Origin: Edwardsiella anguillarum ET080813
GTDB taxonomy: Bacteria; Pseudomonadota; Gammaproteobacteria; Enterobacterales; Enterobacteriaceae
DNA: 64,000 bases
NCBI RefSeq assembly: GCF_000264765.2
Contig: NZ_CP006664.1
Span: forward strand, 2,046,001 to 2,110,000
Reading direction: 5' to 3'
The stretch's first letter is position 1. Every line of letters starts with the position of its first letter. A model generated the notes under the pieces. The model searched no databases, was not told the origin of the DNA, and saw only the letters and a list, made by a program, of their open reading frames with translations. The position numbers and the translations under genes are program-made. Positions 10,012 through 21,513 of this stretch are shown in pieces.

Positions 10012-11331
10012 ATGGCTTCTGTAAAAAAAATCGGGCTTATCGCCTGTACCGGGGTGGTTGCCGGCAACATGATGGGCAGCGGTATCGCGCTGCTGCCCGC
10101 CAACCTGGCAAGCCTGGGGTCAATTGCCGTATGGGGCTGGCTGATCGCGCTGGTGGGCGCCGTTTCTCTGGCCTATGTGTATGCCCGACTGGCCACCAAA
10201 AACCCCCAGGAGGGGGGCCCGGTTGCCTACGCCGGTGAGGTCGGTGCCGCCTTCGGGTTCCAGACCGGGGTGCTGTACTACCATGCCAACTGGATCGGTA
10301 ACCTAGCTATCGGTATTACCGCCGTCTCTTATTTATCGACCTTCTTTCCGGTGCTTAACAGCCCGGTACCGGCGGGTATCGCCTGTATCGCTATCGTGTG
10401 GATTTTCACCTTCGTTAACATGCTGGGGGGCGCCTGGGTCAGCCGCCTGACCACCCTGGGGCTGGTGTTGGTACTGATCCCGGTTATCGGGACCGGGATC
10501 GCCGGCTGGTTCTGGTTTGAGCCAACCACCTATATGGCGAACTGGAACACCTCCGGCGGCACGGATTATCACGCCGTTATTAAAAGTATTCTGCTCTGCC
10601 TGTGGGCGTTTATCGGGGTGGAGTCAGCGTCCGTCAGTACCGGGATGGTGAAGGATCCACAGCGTAACGTCCCGCTGGCAACCATGATGGGGACTTTCCT
10701 GGCCGGTATCGTCTATATTGCGGCGACTCAGGCTATTGCCGGGATGTATCCGGCCCATCAGATGGCCGCCTCCGGTGCACCGTTCGCCATCAGCGCCTCG
10801 ACCATGGTGGGTAGCTGGGCCGGGCCTGTGGTGTCCGCCTTCACCGCCTTCGCTTGTCTGACGTCGCTGGGTTCCTGGATGATGCTGGTCGGTCAGGCCG
10901 GCGCGCGTGCGGCCCATGACGGCAACTTCCCGAAAATCTACGGTGAGCTGGACAAGAATGGCCTGCCGAAGAAAGGGCTGTTCCTGGCTGCGATCAAGAT
11001 GACCGTCCTGATGGTGCTGATCACCGTGATGAATGCCAGCGGCGGTAAGGCCTCTGACCTGTTCGGCGAGCTGACTGGCATCGCGGTGCTGTTGACCATG
11101 CTACCTTACTTCTACTCCTGTATTGACCTGATCCGCTTTGATGGCGCCAACATCAAGAACGTACTGAGTCTGCTGGCGTCCATTCTCGGCTGTGTGTTCT
11201 GCTTTATCGCTTTGATGGGGGCCAACTCGATCGAGCTGTCCGGTACCTTTATCGTCAGCCTGATCATTCTGATGTTCTACTCACGTAAGCTGGGCTCCGC
11301 ACAGGATAAAGGCAGTGCCCCGCGTACCTAA
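10012..11331 (+). CDS. cadB: CadB, lysine:cadaverine antiporter
   Basis: 439 residues of the APC superfamily with about 12 membrane spans. It starts MASVKKIGLIACTGVVAGNMMGSG and is nearly superimposable on E. coli CadB, including LYYHANWIGNLAIGITAVSY and CLTSLGSWMMLVGQAG. It exchanges external lysine for internal cadaverine, and with CadA consumes protons during acid stress. The ATG at 10012 has a purine-rich AGGGGAG just upstream; the in-frame upstream start adds 11 residues foreign to the family. cadA follows 72 bases downstream. Confidence 0.97.
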   Translation: MASVKKIGLIACTGVVAGNMMGSGIALLPANLASLGSIAVWGWLIALVGAVSLAYVYARLATKNPQEGGPVAYAGEVGAAFGFQTGVLYYHANWIGNLAIGITAVSYLSTFFPVLNSPVPAGIACIAIVWIFTFVNMLGGAWVSRLTTLGLVLVLIPVIGTGIAGWFWFEPTTYMANWNTSGGTDYHAVIKSILLCLWAFIGVESASVSTGMVKDPQRNVPLATMMGTFLAGIVYIAATQAIAGMYPAHQMAASGAPFAISASTMVGSWAGPVVSAFTAFACLTSLGSWMMLVGQAGARAAHDGNFPKIYGELDKNGLPKKGLFLAAIKMTVLMVLITVMNASGGKASDLFGELTGIAVLLTMLPYFYSCIDLIRFDGANIKNVLSLLASILGCVFCFIALMGANSIELSGTFIVSLIILMFYSRKLGSAQDKGSAPRT

Positions 11332-11403
11332 CCTCAACCGTGGTTAACCCACCGGCGGCCTGGCGCCGCCGGTGAAGCCAGTGAATTGGTCTGGAGAGTT
11401 CGC

Positions 11404-13554
11404 ATGAATATCATTGCCATAATGAATGACATGAGCGCGTATTTTAAGGAAGAGCCGCTGCGCGAGCTGCAACAGGAGCTGGAGAAGGCGGGCTTTCGCA
11501 TCGCCTATCCGCACGATCGCAACGACCTGCTCAAGCTGATAGAGAACAACGCTCGCCTGTGCGGGGTGATTTTCGACTGGGACAAGTACAACCTGGCGCT
11601 GTGTGAGGAGATCAGCGCCCTGAACAAGATGCTGCCGATCTACGCCTTCGCCAATACCTACTCCACGCTGGACGTGAGCATGAGCGATCTGCGTCTGAAC
11701 GTGCGCTTCTTTGAGTACACCTTAGGCAGCGCGCAGGACATCGCCCTGAAGATCCGCCAGAGCACCGATCAGTATATCGATGCGATAATGCCGCCCCTGA
11801 CCAAGGCGCTGTTTAAGTATGTTCATGAGGAGAAGTACACCTTCTGTACCCCGGGGCATATGGGGGGGACCGCCTTTGAGAAAAGCCCGGTCGGCACCCT
11901 GTTTTATGATTTCTACGGCGAGAATACCCTGCGATCCGACATCTCTATCTCGGTCGCCGAGCTGGGATCGCTGCTGGATCACAGCGGCCCACACCGCGAG
12001 GCGGAAGAGTATATCGCCCGCACCTTTAACGCCGATCGCAGCTATATCGTCACCAACGGGACCTCGACGGCAAACAAGATCGTCGGGATGTATTCGTCGC
12101 CGGCGGGCGCCTCGATCCTCATCGATCGTAACTGCCATAAGTCGCTGACCCATCTGATGATGATGAGTAGCGTGGTGCCGCTGTATCTGCGCCCGACCCG
12201 TAACGCCTACGGCATTCTGGGCGGGATCCCGCGCCAGGAGTTTACCCGTGAGGCCATTGAGGAGAAGGTGCGTAATACCCCGAACGCCAGCTGGCCGGTG
12301 CATGCGGTCGTCACCAACTCGACCTATGACGGGCTGTTCTATAACACCGACTATATCAAGCAGACCCTGGACGTGAAGTCGATCCACTTCGATTCCGCCT
12401 GGGTTCCCTATACCAACTTCCACCCCATCTATCAGGGGAAGGCGGGGATGAGCGGTGAGCGGGTGCCGGGTAAAGTGATCTATGAAACCCAGTCGACCCA
12501 TAAGCTTTTAGCGGCATTCTCACAGGCATCCATGATTCATGTGAAAGGGATCATCAATGAGGAGACCTTTAACGAAGCCTATATGATGCATACCTCCACC
12601 TCGCCTCACTATGGCATTGTGGCGTCGGCTGAGATGTCGGCGGCGATGATGAAGGGCAATACGGGTAAGCGACTGATCGCGAACTCGATCGAACGTGCGA
12701 TCCGCTTTCGTAAAGAGATCAAGCGTCTGCGTACCGAATCGGAGGGATGGTTCTTTGATGTCTGGCAGCCGGATAACATCGATGAGGTGGCCTGCTGGCC
12801 GCTGAATTCGCGCAACGACTGGCACGGCTTTAAGAACATCGACGACGATCATATGTACCTGGACCCGATCAAGGTGACGCTGCTGACGCCGGGGATGAAG
12901 GCCGACGGCACCATGGACAGCTGGGGGATCCCGGCATCGATCGTTTCCAAGTATCTGGATGAGCACGGGATCATCGTAGAGAAGACCGGGCCGTATAACC
13001 TGCTGTTCCTGTTCAGTATCGGGATCGATAAGACCAAGGCGCTCAGCCTGCTGCGCGCCCTGACGGACTTTAAACGGGTGTACGATCTCAACCTGCGGGT
13101 GAAGAATGTGCTGCCGTCGCTGTATCAGGAGGCGCCGGAGTTCTATGAGAACATGCGCATTCAGGAGCTGGCGCAGGGGATCCATACGCTGACCAGCGAG
13201 TCTCGTCTGCCGGATCTGATGTACAGCGCCTTCGACGTGCTGCCGACGCTGGTATTGACGCCGCACGACGCCTTCCAGGAGGAGGTGCGCGGCAATATTG
13301 AAAGCTGTCCGCTACAGCAGATGATCGGCCGGGTCAGCGCCAATATGATCCTGCCCTATCCTCCGGGCGTGCCGCTGATCATGCCGGGCGAGATGATCAC
13401 CGAGGCCAGTAAGCCGGTGCTGGACTTCCTGCAGCTGCTGTGCGACATCGGCGCCCACTATCCGGGCTTTGAAACCGATATTCACGGGGTGCAGTGTAAC
13501 GGTAAGGGAGAATATGAGGTGGTGGTGCTGAAGAATCACGGCGCGCAGGGATAA
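11404..13554 (+). CDS. cadA: CadA, inducible lysine decarboxylase
   Basis: 716 residues, against 715 in E. coli CadA. It contains the N-terminal wing domain (MNIIAIMNDM...), the PLP fold with the Schiff-base lysine K367 in STHKLLAAFSQ, and the C-terminal domain with MILPYPPGVPLIMPGE. It decarboxylates lysine to cadaverine and CO2 in the cytosol. The start is the ATG at 11404; six upstream codons in frame are not part of the family. It is the distal gene of cadBA and ends just before a strong bidirectional terminator. No cadC regulator gene is in the window. Confidence 0.98.
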   Translation: MNIIAIMNDMSAYFKEEPLRELQQELEKAGFRIAYPHDRNDLLKLIENNARLCGVIFDWDKYNLALCEEISALNKMLPIYAFANTYSTLDVSMSDLRLNVRFFEYTLGSAQDIALKIRQSTDQYIDAIMPPLTKALFKYVHEEKYTFCTPGHMGGTAFEKSPVGTLFYDFYGENTLRSDISISVAELGSLLDHSGPHREAEEYIARTFNADRSYIVTNGTSTANKIVGMYSSPAGASILIDRNCHKSLTHLMMMSSVVPLYLRPTRNAYGILGGIPRQEFTREAIEEKVRNTPNASWPVHAVVTNSTYDGLFYNTDYIKQTLDVKSIHFDSAWVPYTNFHPIYQGKAGMSGERVPGKVIYETQSTHKLLAAFSQASMIHVKGIINEETFNEAYMMHTSTSPHYGIVASAEMSAAMMKGNTGKRLIANSIERAIRFRKEIKRLRTESEGWFFDVWQPDNIDEVACWPLNSRNDWHGFKNIDDDHMYLDPIKVTLLTPGMKADGTMDSWGIPASIVSKYLDEHGIIVEKTGPYNLLFLFSIGIDKTKALSLLRALTDFKRVYDLNLRVKNVLPSLYQEAPEFYENMRIQELAQGIHTLTSESRLPDLMYSAFDVLPTLVLTPHDAFQEEVRGNIESCPLQQMIGRVSANMILPYPPGVPLIMPGEMITEASKPVLDFLQLLCDIGAHYPGFETDIHGVQCNGKGEYEVVVLKNHGAQG

Positions 13555-13572
13555 TCCGACGTCGCCGTAGCG

Positions 13573-13606
13573 AAAAAGGCACCGCCTGTTAGGGCGGTGC
13601 CTTTTT
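13573..13606. terminator. Bidirectional intrinsic terminator between cadA and ygiC
   Basis: A 9-bp G+C stem (GGCACCGCC 13578-13586, GGCGGTGCC 13593-13601) with a 6-base loop is flanked by five A on the left and five T on the right, so it can end transcripts of both convergent genes. Confidence 0.9.
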
Positions 13607-13627
13607 GATCGGCCGCGGTTCGCGGCG

Positions 13628-14788
13628 CTAGTCCAGAATGATGTGCGGGTAGTAGCGCGACAGATCCTGGGTGATGCGGCTGCGATCCTCGCGCAGGCCG
13701 ATCCCGGCCGGGCTGTCGTTGACCAGCCAGCTGCCGATCAGGGTGTAGCTGTCGCCAAACCTGGGCAGCGGGTGGTACTGCTGCACAATCATGCCCTCTT
13801 CGCCGTAGGGGCCGTCGACCCGCTCGATCTCTTGACCGTTTTCGACGATGCGGATGTTGGCGCCCTCGCGGGAAAACAGCGGTTTCACTACATAGCGATC
13901 CAGCGGCGGCTGGCTGCCGTCGGCAAAGTAGGCCGGCAGCAGGTTGGGGTGATTGGGGAACATCTCCCACAGCATCGGCAGCAGGGCCTTGTTGGATAGA
14001 ATGCTCTTCCAGGCCGGCTCCAGCCAACGTACTCCGGCGTCCTCCAGCTTGGTGGAGAAGATCTCGCGCAGCATAAATTCCCAGGGATAGAGCTTGAACA
14101 GGTTGCTGATCACCTGATCCTGGGGATCGGTAAACTGCCCCTTCTCGCCCAGGCCGATCTCGTCCATGTACAGGAACTCCGTGGCCAGCCCGGCCTCTGC
14201 GGCGCAGTCCTGCAGGTACTGTACCGTACCGCGATCTTCGTCGCTGTCCTGGCAGCAGGCCATGTGCAGCAGCTGGAAGCCGTGGTTAGCCTTCAGCTCG
14301 GCGAAGCGGGCGATCAGCTGCTCCTGCAGGCTGTTGAACTGATCCGCCGCCGCGGGCAGCTTGCCGGCGCGCACCTGATCCTCCAGCCAGATCCACTGGA
14401 AAAACGCGGACTCATACAGCGAGGTCGGCGTATCGGCGTTATTCTCCAGCAGCTTGGCCGGCCCCTGACCGTCGTAGGCCAGATCGAGGCGCGAATAGAG
14501 CGACGGCTGGCCGGAGCGCCAGGAGGCGCGCACAAAGTCCCAGGTATGTTTGGGGATCTGGAAGCGGCTCAGCAGCGCTTCGCTGTTGACGACCTTCTCG
14601 ACCACCTGCAGACACATCTGGTGCAGCTCGGCGGTGGTCTCCTCCAGGGCTTCTACCTGCGCCATGGAAAACTGATAGTAGGCATCCTCACACCAGTAGG
14701 GCTCGCCGTACATGGTATGAAACTGGAAGCCGAACTCGCTGGCTTTGGCGCGCCAGTCCGGGCGCTCGCTGATGGCAATACGTTTCAT
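13628..14788 (-). CDS. ygiC: YgiC, glutathionylspermidine synthase family ATP-grasp protein
   Basis: 386 residues, the same as E. coli YgiC. It begins [21 protein letters not shown]; the ATP-grasp part includes [15 protein letters not shown] and [24 protein letters not shown]. The family resembles the synthetase half of Gsp amidase/synthetase, but its peptide or amine substrate is unproven. It is 3 bases downstream of ygiB, so the two form a conserved operon. Confidence 0.93.
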   Translation of the reverse strand: MKRIAISERPDWRAKASEFGFQFHTMYGEPYWCEDAYYQFSMAQVEALEETTAELHQMCLQVVEKVVNSEALLSRFQIPKHTWDFVRASWRSGQPSLYSRLDLAYDGQGPAKLLENNADTPTSLYESAFFQWIWLEDQVRAGKLPAAADQFNSLQEQLIARFAELKANHGFQLLHMACCQDSDEDRGTVQYLQDCAAEAGLATEFLYMDEIGLGEKGQFTDPQDQVISNLFKLYPWEFMLREIFSTKLEDAGVRWLEPAWKSILSNKALLPMLWEMFPNHPNLLPAYFADGSQPPLDRYVVKPLFSREGANIRIVENGQEIERVDGPYGEEGMIVQQYHPLPRFGDSYTLIGSWLVNDSPAGIGLREDRSRITQDLSRYYPHIILD

Positions 14789-14791
14789 GGC

Positions 14792-15469
14792 TTAGCCGCC
14801 CATGCTGCGTGAGCCGGTGCCCGTACCGGACGCGCTGCTGCGCTGCAGGCTGTTCTGCTTGGCGACTGTTTCGCCAAAGCCGCCGCGGGTGACCGTGGTG
14901 GTGGTCGCCGGCTTGGGCGCCATCGCTGTTTTAGGTACGTTCATGGTGCGGCCGCCGGCGGTGGCCGGGCCGTAGCTCTTGCCGCTGGCGTCGACGAACT
15001 GGCCGTTGGCCGGGCTGGCGGCGCCGCGCGGGGTAAACAGCGGCTGTTGGTTAAAGCCGCCGCCCATCAGACGCCCCATCATGTAGCCGGCCATCAGCGG
15101 CATCCAGAAGCTGCCGCCGCTCTGGGCGGCTTCGGCGTTGGTCGTGCCCGTTGTCGGCGCCATGCCCGCCTGCGCCGGTGTCTGAGTACACTGGCCCTCG
15201 CCGAACTCAGCGATGCAGTCCTCGCGCGTGGCGTACTTGGGTGCGGTTTTCGCCGCCTCTTTCAGCGCGTCGTCGTAAGAGGCCTTGCACTGCGCGCTCA
15301 TGGAGGGGTTCGCCTTGCTGCAGTCGTCGGCGTTTTGATACAGCGATACCGTTTCATCGCTCTTTTCACAGCCGGCCAGCAGGAATACTGCGCTGACGGC
15401 CAGCGCTAGCGGTGCCATCTGCCAGCGCTTGCGAAATGCGCTGCGATTAATGTGTTTGGTCCGTTTCAT
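14792..15469 (-). CDS. ygiB: YgiB, DUF1190 lipoprotein
   Basis: 225 residues. A basic N terminus is followed by [14 protein letters not shown], a lipobox with C34 as the lipidation site. It then has four conserved cysteines ([31 protein letters not shown]) and a low-complexity Gly/Thr-rich tail. DUF1190 proteins are outer-membrane-associated lipoproteins of unknown function, always next to ygiC. Probably co-transcribed with ygiC. Confidence 0.92.
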   Translation of the reverse strand: MKRTKHINRSAFRKRWQMAPLALAVSAVFLLAGCEKSDETVSLYQNADDCSKANPSMSAQCKASYDDALKEAAKTAPKYATREDCIAEFGEGQCTQTPAQAGMAPTTGTTNAEAAQSGGSFWMPLMAGYMMGRLMGGGFNQQPLFTPRGAASPANGQFVDASGKSYGPATAGGRTMNVPKTAMAPKPATTTTVTRGGFGETVAKQNSLQRSSASGTGTGSRSMGG

Positions 15470-15638
15470 GATGAGGTTCCCCGTTGCGGGTCAAGCAAAA
15501 GCCGTGCCCGTCTTTCCCAGATTGCCGATAGCATAGGGGAAAGCTGGTTACATTTAAAGCGCGCCGGGGCGGCGGCGGCGGGATTTACATACGCTGAAGC
15601 GGGAATGTGCCACAGCTCTCTCTTTCGCCCCGTCGCCG

Positions 15639-16355
15639 TTAGACGCCGCCGTCGTGCATATCGGAGATCACCTGCGCGACGTCGTCCAGCGTGCCGATTT
15701 GGATTTCGCCGGCGCGGTTGAACTTGCTCTTATCGATCAGCAGCAGGGACTGCGCGGCGCGCTTGAGCAGCAGCGCCTTGAAGTCGGCGTTATAGGCATT
15801 GGACTCCCACAGCCCGCCGCGTCCGTCGATCCCCTCACAGGAGAAGATGAACAGATCGATCTCCAGCGCCTTGAGCTGGGAGAGGATCGCCGGGTTGACG
15901 TAGCAGGCGTATTTGCGCTGCAGCAGGCCGCCGGAGCTGATCAGCTGAATACGCTGGCGTTTGGCGAGTTCCTGACAGATACGCAGGCTGTTGGTGAACA
16001 CGGTGATCTCCACGTCGGGGAGCTGTTTGGCCAGGTAGTAGCAGGTGGAGCTGGCATCGAGGGCGAGGGTCATGCCGCTGTCTATCCACTCCAGCGCCTG
16101 ACGAGCGATCTCCGCCTTGCCGGAGAGGTGGCTCTTGAGCCGGGCGTTGAACGGGTCGCCGCTGTCCTGGGTTTCCCCCCCGAGGCCCGTGGCGCGCCCG
16201 TGACGACGCACGATTTTCCCCTGCTTTTGCAGGGTATTCAGATCGCGGCGAATGGTTTCACGGCTGACGTCCAGGCGCTGCGCCAGCGCCTCGGTGCTTA
16301 GCGTTCCGTGCTCGGCCACCAGTTGGACGATGGCCTGATGACGATCGTGTTTCAT
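15639..16355 (-). CDS. fucR: FucR, DeoR-family activator of the L-fucose regulon
   Basis: 238 residues with an N-terminal DeoR winged helix (LSTEALAQRLDVSRETIRRDLNTLQ, about residues 18-42) and the C-terminal sugar-phosphate sensing domain. It closely follows E. coli FucR through QDSGDPFNARLKSHL and LALDASSTCYYLAKQLP. E. coli FucR is activated by L-fuculose-1-phosphate. It is the last gene of fucPIKUR. Candidate FucR elements lie in the fucP-fucA gap. Confidence 0.95.
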   Translation of the reverse strand: MKHDRHQAIVQLVAEHGTLSTEALAQRLDVSRETIRRDLNTLQKQGKIVRRHGRATGLGGETQDSGDPFNARLKSHLSGKAEIARQALEWIDSGMTLALDASSTCYYLAKQLPDVEITVFTNSLRICQELAKRQRIQLISSGGLLQRKYACYVNPAILSQLKALEIDLFIFSCEGIDGRGGLWESNAYNADFKALLLKRAAQSLLLIDKSKFNRAGEIQIGTLDDVAQVISDMHDGGV

Positions 16356-16409
16356 CTTCTGCTCCCGGGAGAGGCCGCCCGCGTCATGGCGGGCGGCGAC
16401 GGGGAGAGA

Positions 16410-16832
16410 TTACGGGGTCACGCCTTTTTTTAACAGGATATTGCCATACTTGGCACGCTCTCCTGTGATAACGATCGCAAAGGCCTGCTGCGCGCGCTGG
16501 TAGAAGGCGAAGCGGTCGATGCGGGTCACCGGCTGCGCCGGCGCATCGCCAAACAGGGCAGTGAGGTAGCGCGCCTCAACGGCCGGATCGAGCGCGTCGC
16601 CCTCGACCGCCGCCATCATCACCAGCGGCGGCGCATAGCTGTCCAGCTCGAACAGCGGGATGATCGCCGCCAGCAGATCGCTGACGCTCAGGCCGTCGGC
16701 GCGGATCACCTGCGGCCCCATGGCGTGGGCCGGGAAGTGGGCGTCGGCGAAGATGATCTCATCGCCGTGGCCCATCTCGGCCAGGGTTTTCAGTAGCTGA
16801 GGGGAGATCAGCGGGGAGATATTTTTCAGCAT
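16410..16832 (-). CDS. fucU: FucU, L-fucose mutarotase
   Basis: 140 residues of the RbsD/FucU family: [26 protein letters not shown] at the N terminus carries the catalytic His in GHGD (near residue 22), and [15 protein letters not shown] closes the protein. It interconverts alpha and beta anomers of L-fucose for the isomerase. It overlaps the end of fucK by 7 bases. Confidence 0.96.
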   Translation of the reverse strand: MLKNISPLISPQLLKTLAEMGHGDEIIFADAHFPAHAMGPQVIRADGLSVSDLLAAIIPLFELDSYAPPLVMMAAVEGDALDPAVEARYLTALFGDAPAQPVTRIDRFAFYQRAQQAFAIVITGERAKYGNILLKKGVTP

Positions 16833-18289
16833 GTGTGGCTCCTGATGGGCGCCGTGGGCTGCAGCGCCTGATACTGCGCCCGCTGTTCACCCGGGATATA
16901 GTCGTGATAGGTAAAGGTGACGGCCTCGCGCGCCCGATCGGCCGAGGCGTAATAGCCGGCGCCGCTCCAGGCGAACAGCGCCGCGCCCAGTACGGTGGTT
17001 TCCGCGTTGGCCAGCACGCGCACCGGAATGCCGAGAATATCGGCCTTAATCTGGTTCCATAGGGCGTTGCGGCTGCCGCCGCCCACCAGCAGCAGGCTCT
17101 GGGCCTGAAAGCCCCCCAGGGTCTGTAGGGTGTGCAGGTTGTGGCGCAGCTGCCAGCCCAGACTTTCCAGCGCGGAGCGGTAGAAGTGGCCGCGCCCGCT
17201 ATGCAGACTCACCCCCTGCCAGCCGGCTTGACCGTCGGCTTGGAGTAGTTGGCTGTTCATGCGTAGCCCGTCGCAGCCGGGGGCGACGGCGGCGGCCTCG
17301 GCAATCATCCGGGTATAGGCGTCTTGGCGTGGCACGTCATGCCAGTAGAGCTGGCGGATCCACTCTAGGACGCCGGAGGCCAGCCACTGTAGTCCGGGGT
17401 TAAACAGCCCTTGGCAGCTGTCCAGCTCGCAGGTGGAGCCGCGGTGCTGCGGTAGCAGGGCGGTGTTGACCTGCGGGGTGCGTACCATCAGGATCTCCCA
17501 GGTCCCGGAGGAGAGCACCGGCTGCTCCAGCCCGGCGCCGGAGCCGAACAGGGCGAACTGGGTGTCGTGGCCGGCGGCGATCACCGGGATCCCCGCCGGC
17601 AGGCCGAGGAACTGCGCCATCGTCGGCAGCAGGTGGCCGATGGGCTCTCCGGCAGCGACCATGCGCGGGAACAGGTCGCTGCGCAGGCCGGTGCTGCGCA
17701 GAATGGTGTCGCTAAAGAGCTCGTTGCGCACGTCCAGCAGCTGACTGGTGCCGGCCATGGTGCGGTCGGTGGTGAACTCGCCGGTCAGGCGCTGGTTGAG
17801 CAGCGAGGAGATGAATAGCCAGGCGTGCGCTTTCTCCAGCAGCTCCGGGTGGTGGTGTTTGAACCACAGCAGCTTGTACAGGGTATTAAAGCTGAACTGC
17901 CCGATCCCGGACAGGGTTTGCAGCGTTTCGGCGGAGATATAGCGTTCGATCCCCTCCATTTCGGCGGTGGTGCGCGGGCATTTCCAGCTGATGACCGGGT
18001 AAAGCAGCTCGCCGTGGCGATCCACCAGGGCGCCGTCGACGCCAAAGGTGGTGACCGTCAGCGCATGTATGCGCGCGTGGGCGAGCTGCGGTGCAATCTG
18101 GCGGCAGCAGTCGGCGAAGCGCTGCAGAATGGCCTCCAGCGACCAGACATGCCAGCGGGCGTCTTCGGCTCCAGCCTGGCTGGCGTTGGCCTGCGCGGCC
18201 TGGGCGACGACGTTGCCGTGCGCATCGACGGCGATGGCGCGTACGTTGGTTGCGCCGCAGTCCAGAACCAAAACAACATCATGAGTCAT
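16826..18289 (-). CDS. fucK: FucK, L-fuculokinase
   Basis: 487 residues of the FGGY carbohydrate kinase family. The first phosphate loop [14 protein letters not shown] is at residues 9-22, and the second glycine-rich site [18 protein letters not shown] lies near residue 403. It phosphorylates L-fuculose to L-fuculose-1-phosphate with ATP. It sits between fucI and fucU as in E. coli. A long reading frame on the opposite strand is a codon-bias shadow. Confidence 0.96.
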   Translation of the reverse strand: MTHDVVLVLDCGATNVRAIAVDAHGNVVAQAAQANASQAGAEDARWHVWSLEAILQRFADCCRQIAPQLAHARIHALTVTTFGVDGALVDRHGELLYPVISWKCPRTTAEMEGIERYISAETLQTLSGIGQFSFNTLYKLLWFKHHHPELLEKAHAWLFISSLLNQRLTGEFTTDRTMAGTSQLLDVRNELFSDTILRSTGLRSDLFPRMVAAGEPIGHLLPTMAQFLGLPAGIPVIAAGHDTQFALFGSGAGLEQPVLSSGTWEILMVRTPQVNTALLPQHRGSTCELDSCQGLFNPGLQWLASGVLEWIRQLYWHDVPRQDAYTRMIAEAAAVAPGCDGLRMNSQLLQADGQAGWQGVSLHSGRGHFYRSALESLGWQLRHNLHTLQTLGGFQAQSLLLVGGGSRNALWNQIKADILGIPVRVLANAETTVLGAALFAWSGAGYYASADRAREAVTFTYHDYIPGEQRAQYQALQPTAPIRSHTC

Positions 18290-18337
18290 ACCGCCTCCTT
18301 GGCAAAAAAGCGGGCGGCATGGCGCCGCCCGGCAGCA

Positions 18338-20119
18338 TCAGGCGCGCTTGTACAGCGGGCCGTAGTTCTGGCAGGCGCGATAGTCCTGACCCTCGCTGTC
18401 CATCCCGTGGGCGGCCCAGGCGGAGGGGCGGTAGATGGCGTCGTCGGTGACGTTGTGCATACATACCGGAATGCGCAGCATGGAGGCCAGGGTAATCAGG
18501 TCGGCGCCGACGTGGCCGATGGTCAGCACTCCGTGGTTGGCGCCCCAGTTGGCCATCACCGAATAGACATCCTTGAACGGGCCATTGCCGGTCAGGCGCG
18601 GCACGAACCAGGTGGTCGGCCAGGTGGCGTTGGTGCGGTTGTCGAGGATATCGTGCATCTCCTCCGGCAGCTCGACGCTCCAGCCTTCGGCGATCTGCAG
18701 CACCGGCCCGACGCCCTTGATCAGGTTGACGCGGCTCATGGTGAAGGGGACGCCGCCGCGGGTCAGGAAGCGCGAGGAGAAGCCACCGCCTCGGAAATAT
18801 TCGTGGATAGCCGGGCACCACTCCGTGGCGGCCAGACAGGCGTCGGCCTCCCGCGGGCTGATCTGCCAGTGCGGTTTGATGGTCGGCTGTCCTGCGGCGT
18901 CCTGCTGACGGCAGGTGCCGTCCAGCGCGGCAGAGCCGGAGTTGATCAGGTGGATGATGCCGTGCTCGGCCAGCCCCTGCAGCGGTTGACCAGTGACGCG
19001 CTCGACCGCCTGCGGCGACCAGTAGGTGCGGACGTCGGCAAAAATCTGGGCGGTGCCGGTGAGCATGTGGCCGAACAGCATGGCGACGCCGTTGAGGCTG
19101 TCATTTTCGGTCGCCACCACCAGCGGACGACGTACGCCGTTCCAGTCAAAGGCGCTGTTGAGCAGCGCCTCGGCGGTGTCGCCGTTGGGGTATTGATCGG
19201 TCCAGTGGCGCTGCCCCTGGAACCCGGCGGCCACGGCGTTATAGCCCAGCGCCTCCTCCTCCCAGCCCTGTTCGGCCAGCTTCGGGTTGCCCTGCATCAT
19301 GTCGCGGATACAGATAGCCATCAGCAGGCTTTCGCGCAGCACCCGGCGGTTCTCCTCCGGCGAGCGGCGATACTGCTCGGCGTTGAGATCCGGTCCGTAG
19401 CGGAAGTGCGCGTCAGCCCACTCAAGGGCCAGGGCCAGCTCATCCTGGTCATAGATGTGATTATCGATGCGGCGGCGTAGCTCGGTCATATCGACGGCCT
19501 GCACCTTCATGCCCAGCCAGGACTCAAAGAAGTCGTGATCGACGATGGAGCCGGCGATGCCCATCGACACGCCGCCCAGCGACAGGTAGCTTTTCCCTTT
19601 GATTCCGGCCACCGCCAGCCCGGCGCGGGTAAAGCGCAGCAGCTTCTGCTGCACGTCGGCCGGGATGCTGTCATCACCGGAGTCCTGCACATCATGGCCA
19701 TAGATGGAGAAGGCCGGGATCCCTTTCTGGCTGTGGGCGGCCAGCGCCGCGGCCAGATAGACAGCGCCGGGGCGTTCGGTGCCGTTGAAGCCCCAGATCG
19801 CCTTCGGACGCAGCGGATCCATGTCGATGGTTTCGCTGCCGTAGCACCAGCAGGGGGTCACGGTAATGGTCAGACCCACGTTGCTGCGGCTGAATTTTTC
19901 TTCGCAGGCGGCGGCTTCGGCCATGCCGGCGATGCAGGTATCGGCGATCACGCATTCGACGGGGGTGCCGCAGGGGTGGCGCAGCTGTTCGCTGATCAGG
20001 CGGGCGGTCGCCTGCGCCATCTCCATGGTCTGTGCCTCCAGCGATTCGCGGACGCCCATACGGCGGCCATCGATGGCCGGACGGATACCTACTTTCGGCA
20101 GGCTGTGTTGCTGGTTCAT
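18338..20119 (-). CDS. fucI: FucI, L-fucose isomerase
   Basis: 593 residues, against 591 in E. coli. It begins [22 protein letters not shown] and contains [19 protein letters not shown], the Mn-binding acid region [11 protein letters not shown], and the end [14 protein letters not shown]. It converts L-fucose to L-fuculose; D-arabinose is a known side substrate. The ATG at 20119 has an AGGT Shine-Dalgarno nearby; an upstream in-frame start adds 15 unrelated residues. Second gene of fucPIKUR. Confidence 0.97.
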   Translation of the reverse strand: MNQQHSLPKVGIRPAIDGRRMGVRESLEAQTMEMAQATARLISEQLRHPCGTPVECVIADTCIAGMAEAAACEEKFSRSNVGLTITVTPCWCYGSETIDMDPLRPKAIWGFNGTERPGAVYLAAALAAHSQKGIPAFSIYGHDVQDSGDDSIPADVQQKLLRFTRAGLAVAGIKGKSYLSLGGVSMGIAGSIVDHDFFESWLGMKVQAVDMTELRRRIDNHIYDQDELALALEWADAHFRYGPDLNAEQYRRSPEENRRVLRESLLMAICIRDMMQGNPKLAEQGWEEEALGYNAVAAGFQGQRHWTDQYPNGDTAEALLNSAFDWNGVRRPLVVATENDSLNGVAMLFGHMLTGTAQIFADVRTYWSPQAVERVTGQPLQGLAEHGIIHLINSGSAALDGTCRQQDAAGQPTIKPHWQISPREADACLAATEWCPAIHEYFRGGGFSSRFLTRGGVPFTMSRVNLIKGVGPVLQIAEGWSVELPEEMHDILDNRTNATWPTTWFVPRLTGNGPFKDVYSVMANWGANHGVLTIGHVGADLITLASMLRIPVCMHNVTDDAIYRPSAWAAHGMDSEGQDYRACQNYGPLYKRA

Positions 20120-20208
20120 ACTGTTACCTCGTCGTAATCGGTGAGTGCTAATCAGGGTCGGCATCGCGGCGCGGGGCGGGGATGCCGGCAGAGTTGGAGT
20201 CAGGAGCG

Positions 20209-21513
20209 CTATGCCCGGTGGCCTTTAAAGCCAAAGTGAATCAGGTAGATAAATCCCAGCAGCGGGATAAGGAAAGCCATGCGGATCCCGGCCATGTCGG
20301 AGATCTGGCCCATCAGGGCGGTCAGCACCGCGCCGCCGAGGATCGCCATGATCAGGCAGCTGCCGCCGAACTGGGTGTCTTTACCCAGCCCGTGCACCGA
20401 CAGGCCAAAGATGGTCGGGAACATCAGTGACATGCAGGCCGATACGGCGACCAGGCCATAGACCCCGGCGATGCCGCCGACGAACATCACCAGCAGCAGA
20501 CTGGCGGAGGCCAGACTGGCCAGTAGGCCCAGCAGGATGGCCGGCGAGACGAATTTCATCAGGGCTGTACAGACGAAGCGGAAGGCCGAGAACAGTACGA
20601 TGGAGAGCAGCAGGTAGGTGGAGGCCTCCGCCTCGTTGCCGCCCATTTCCGCCATAACGTAGCGGATGGTATAAGACCAGCAGCCGATCTGGGCGCCGAC
20701 GTAGAAGAACTGCCCCACGACGCCGCGAACGAAGTAACCCTTGCTGAGCAGGCGGCTAAAGCTTTGCTTAAGCGTACTCTCTGCGCTGCTGCTGTCGTGG
20801 GCGGCCGGCATACGGGTAAAGGCGATGGCCAGCCAGACCATGATGATCACCAGGGCGACGACAACGTAAGGCCCCATCACCGCGGAGAGCTCGGCGGACT
20901 GGATAGAGGCCAGCGTATCGGGATCCATGACGGTGCGTTCGGCATCGGTAGCCGGGTTCAGCTGCGCCAAAATATAGAATTTGCCGATCAGTACGCCGGT
21001 GATCGAGCCGATGGGGTTAAAGGACTGCGCCAGATTGAGGCGACGGGTGGCCGTCTCCTGGGGGCCCATCGCGATGATGTAGGGGTTGGCGCTGGTCTCC
21101 AGAATGGATAGACCGCCGGCCAGGATAAACAGGGCCAGCAGGAAGGGGCCATAGGCCATGATCTGGCTGGCCGGGTAAAACAGCAGGGCGCCGCTGCAAA
21201 ACAGCCCTAGCCCCAGCAGAACGCCGGCCTTGTAGCTGAAGCGTTTGATGAACAGCGCCGCCGGCAGCGCCAGGCAAAAATAGGCGCCATAGAATGCGGT
21301 CTGTACCAGGCCTGACTGCATGTCCGTCAGGGTGAAGACCTTACGGAACTGGGCAATCAGCACATCCGTCATATTATTGGCCAGGCCCCACAGGGCAAAG
21401 CAGCTGGTTAATAAGACAAAGGGGATTAAAATATTTTTAGGAACGACGGCGATTCGCTGTGCCGCCGATGCAATGTTTCCTGCGCTAGTACTCTTGCTCG
21501 TTATATCGGACAT
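20209..21513 (-). CDS. fucP: FucP-type L-fucose:H+ symporter
   Basis: 434 residues of the MFS fucose permease family with 12 predicted spans. Motifs shared with FucP include [21 protein letters not shown] and [12 protein letters not shown]. It is noticeably diverged from E. coli FucP over the rest of its length, but its position at the head of the operon supports the assignment. The ATG at 21513 is preceded by GGAG at good spacing; a GTG three codons earlier is the alternative. Confidence 0.88.
   Translation of the reverse strand: MSDITSKSTSAGNIASAAQRIAVVPKNILIPFVLLTSCFALWGLANNMTDVLIAQFRKVFTLTDMQSGLVQTAFYGAYFCLALPAALFIKRFSYKAGVLLGLGLFCSGALLFYPASQIMAYGPFLLALFILAGGLSILETSANPYIIAMGPQETATRRLNLAQSFNPIGSITGVLIGKFYILAQLNPATDAERTVMDPDTLASIQSAELSAVMGPYVVVALVIIMVWLAIAFTRMPAAHDSSSAESTLKQSFSRLLSKGYFVRGVVGQFFYVGAQIGCWSYTIRYVMAEMGGNEAEASTYLLLSIVLFSAFRFVCTALMKFVSPAILLGLLASLASASLLLVMFVGGIAGVYGLVAVSACMSLMFPTIFGLSVHGLGKDTQFGGSCLIMAILGGAVLTALMGQISDMAGIRMAFLIPLLGFIYLIHFGFKGHRA

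Noticed and set aside
17825-19480. 551-residue plus-strand frame opposite fucK/fucI
   Set aside because: Shadow frame of high-G+C codon usage on the antisense of well-identified genes; no family features.
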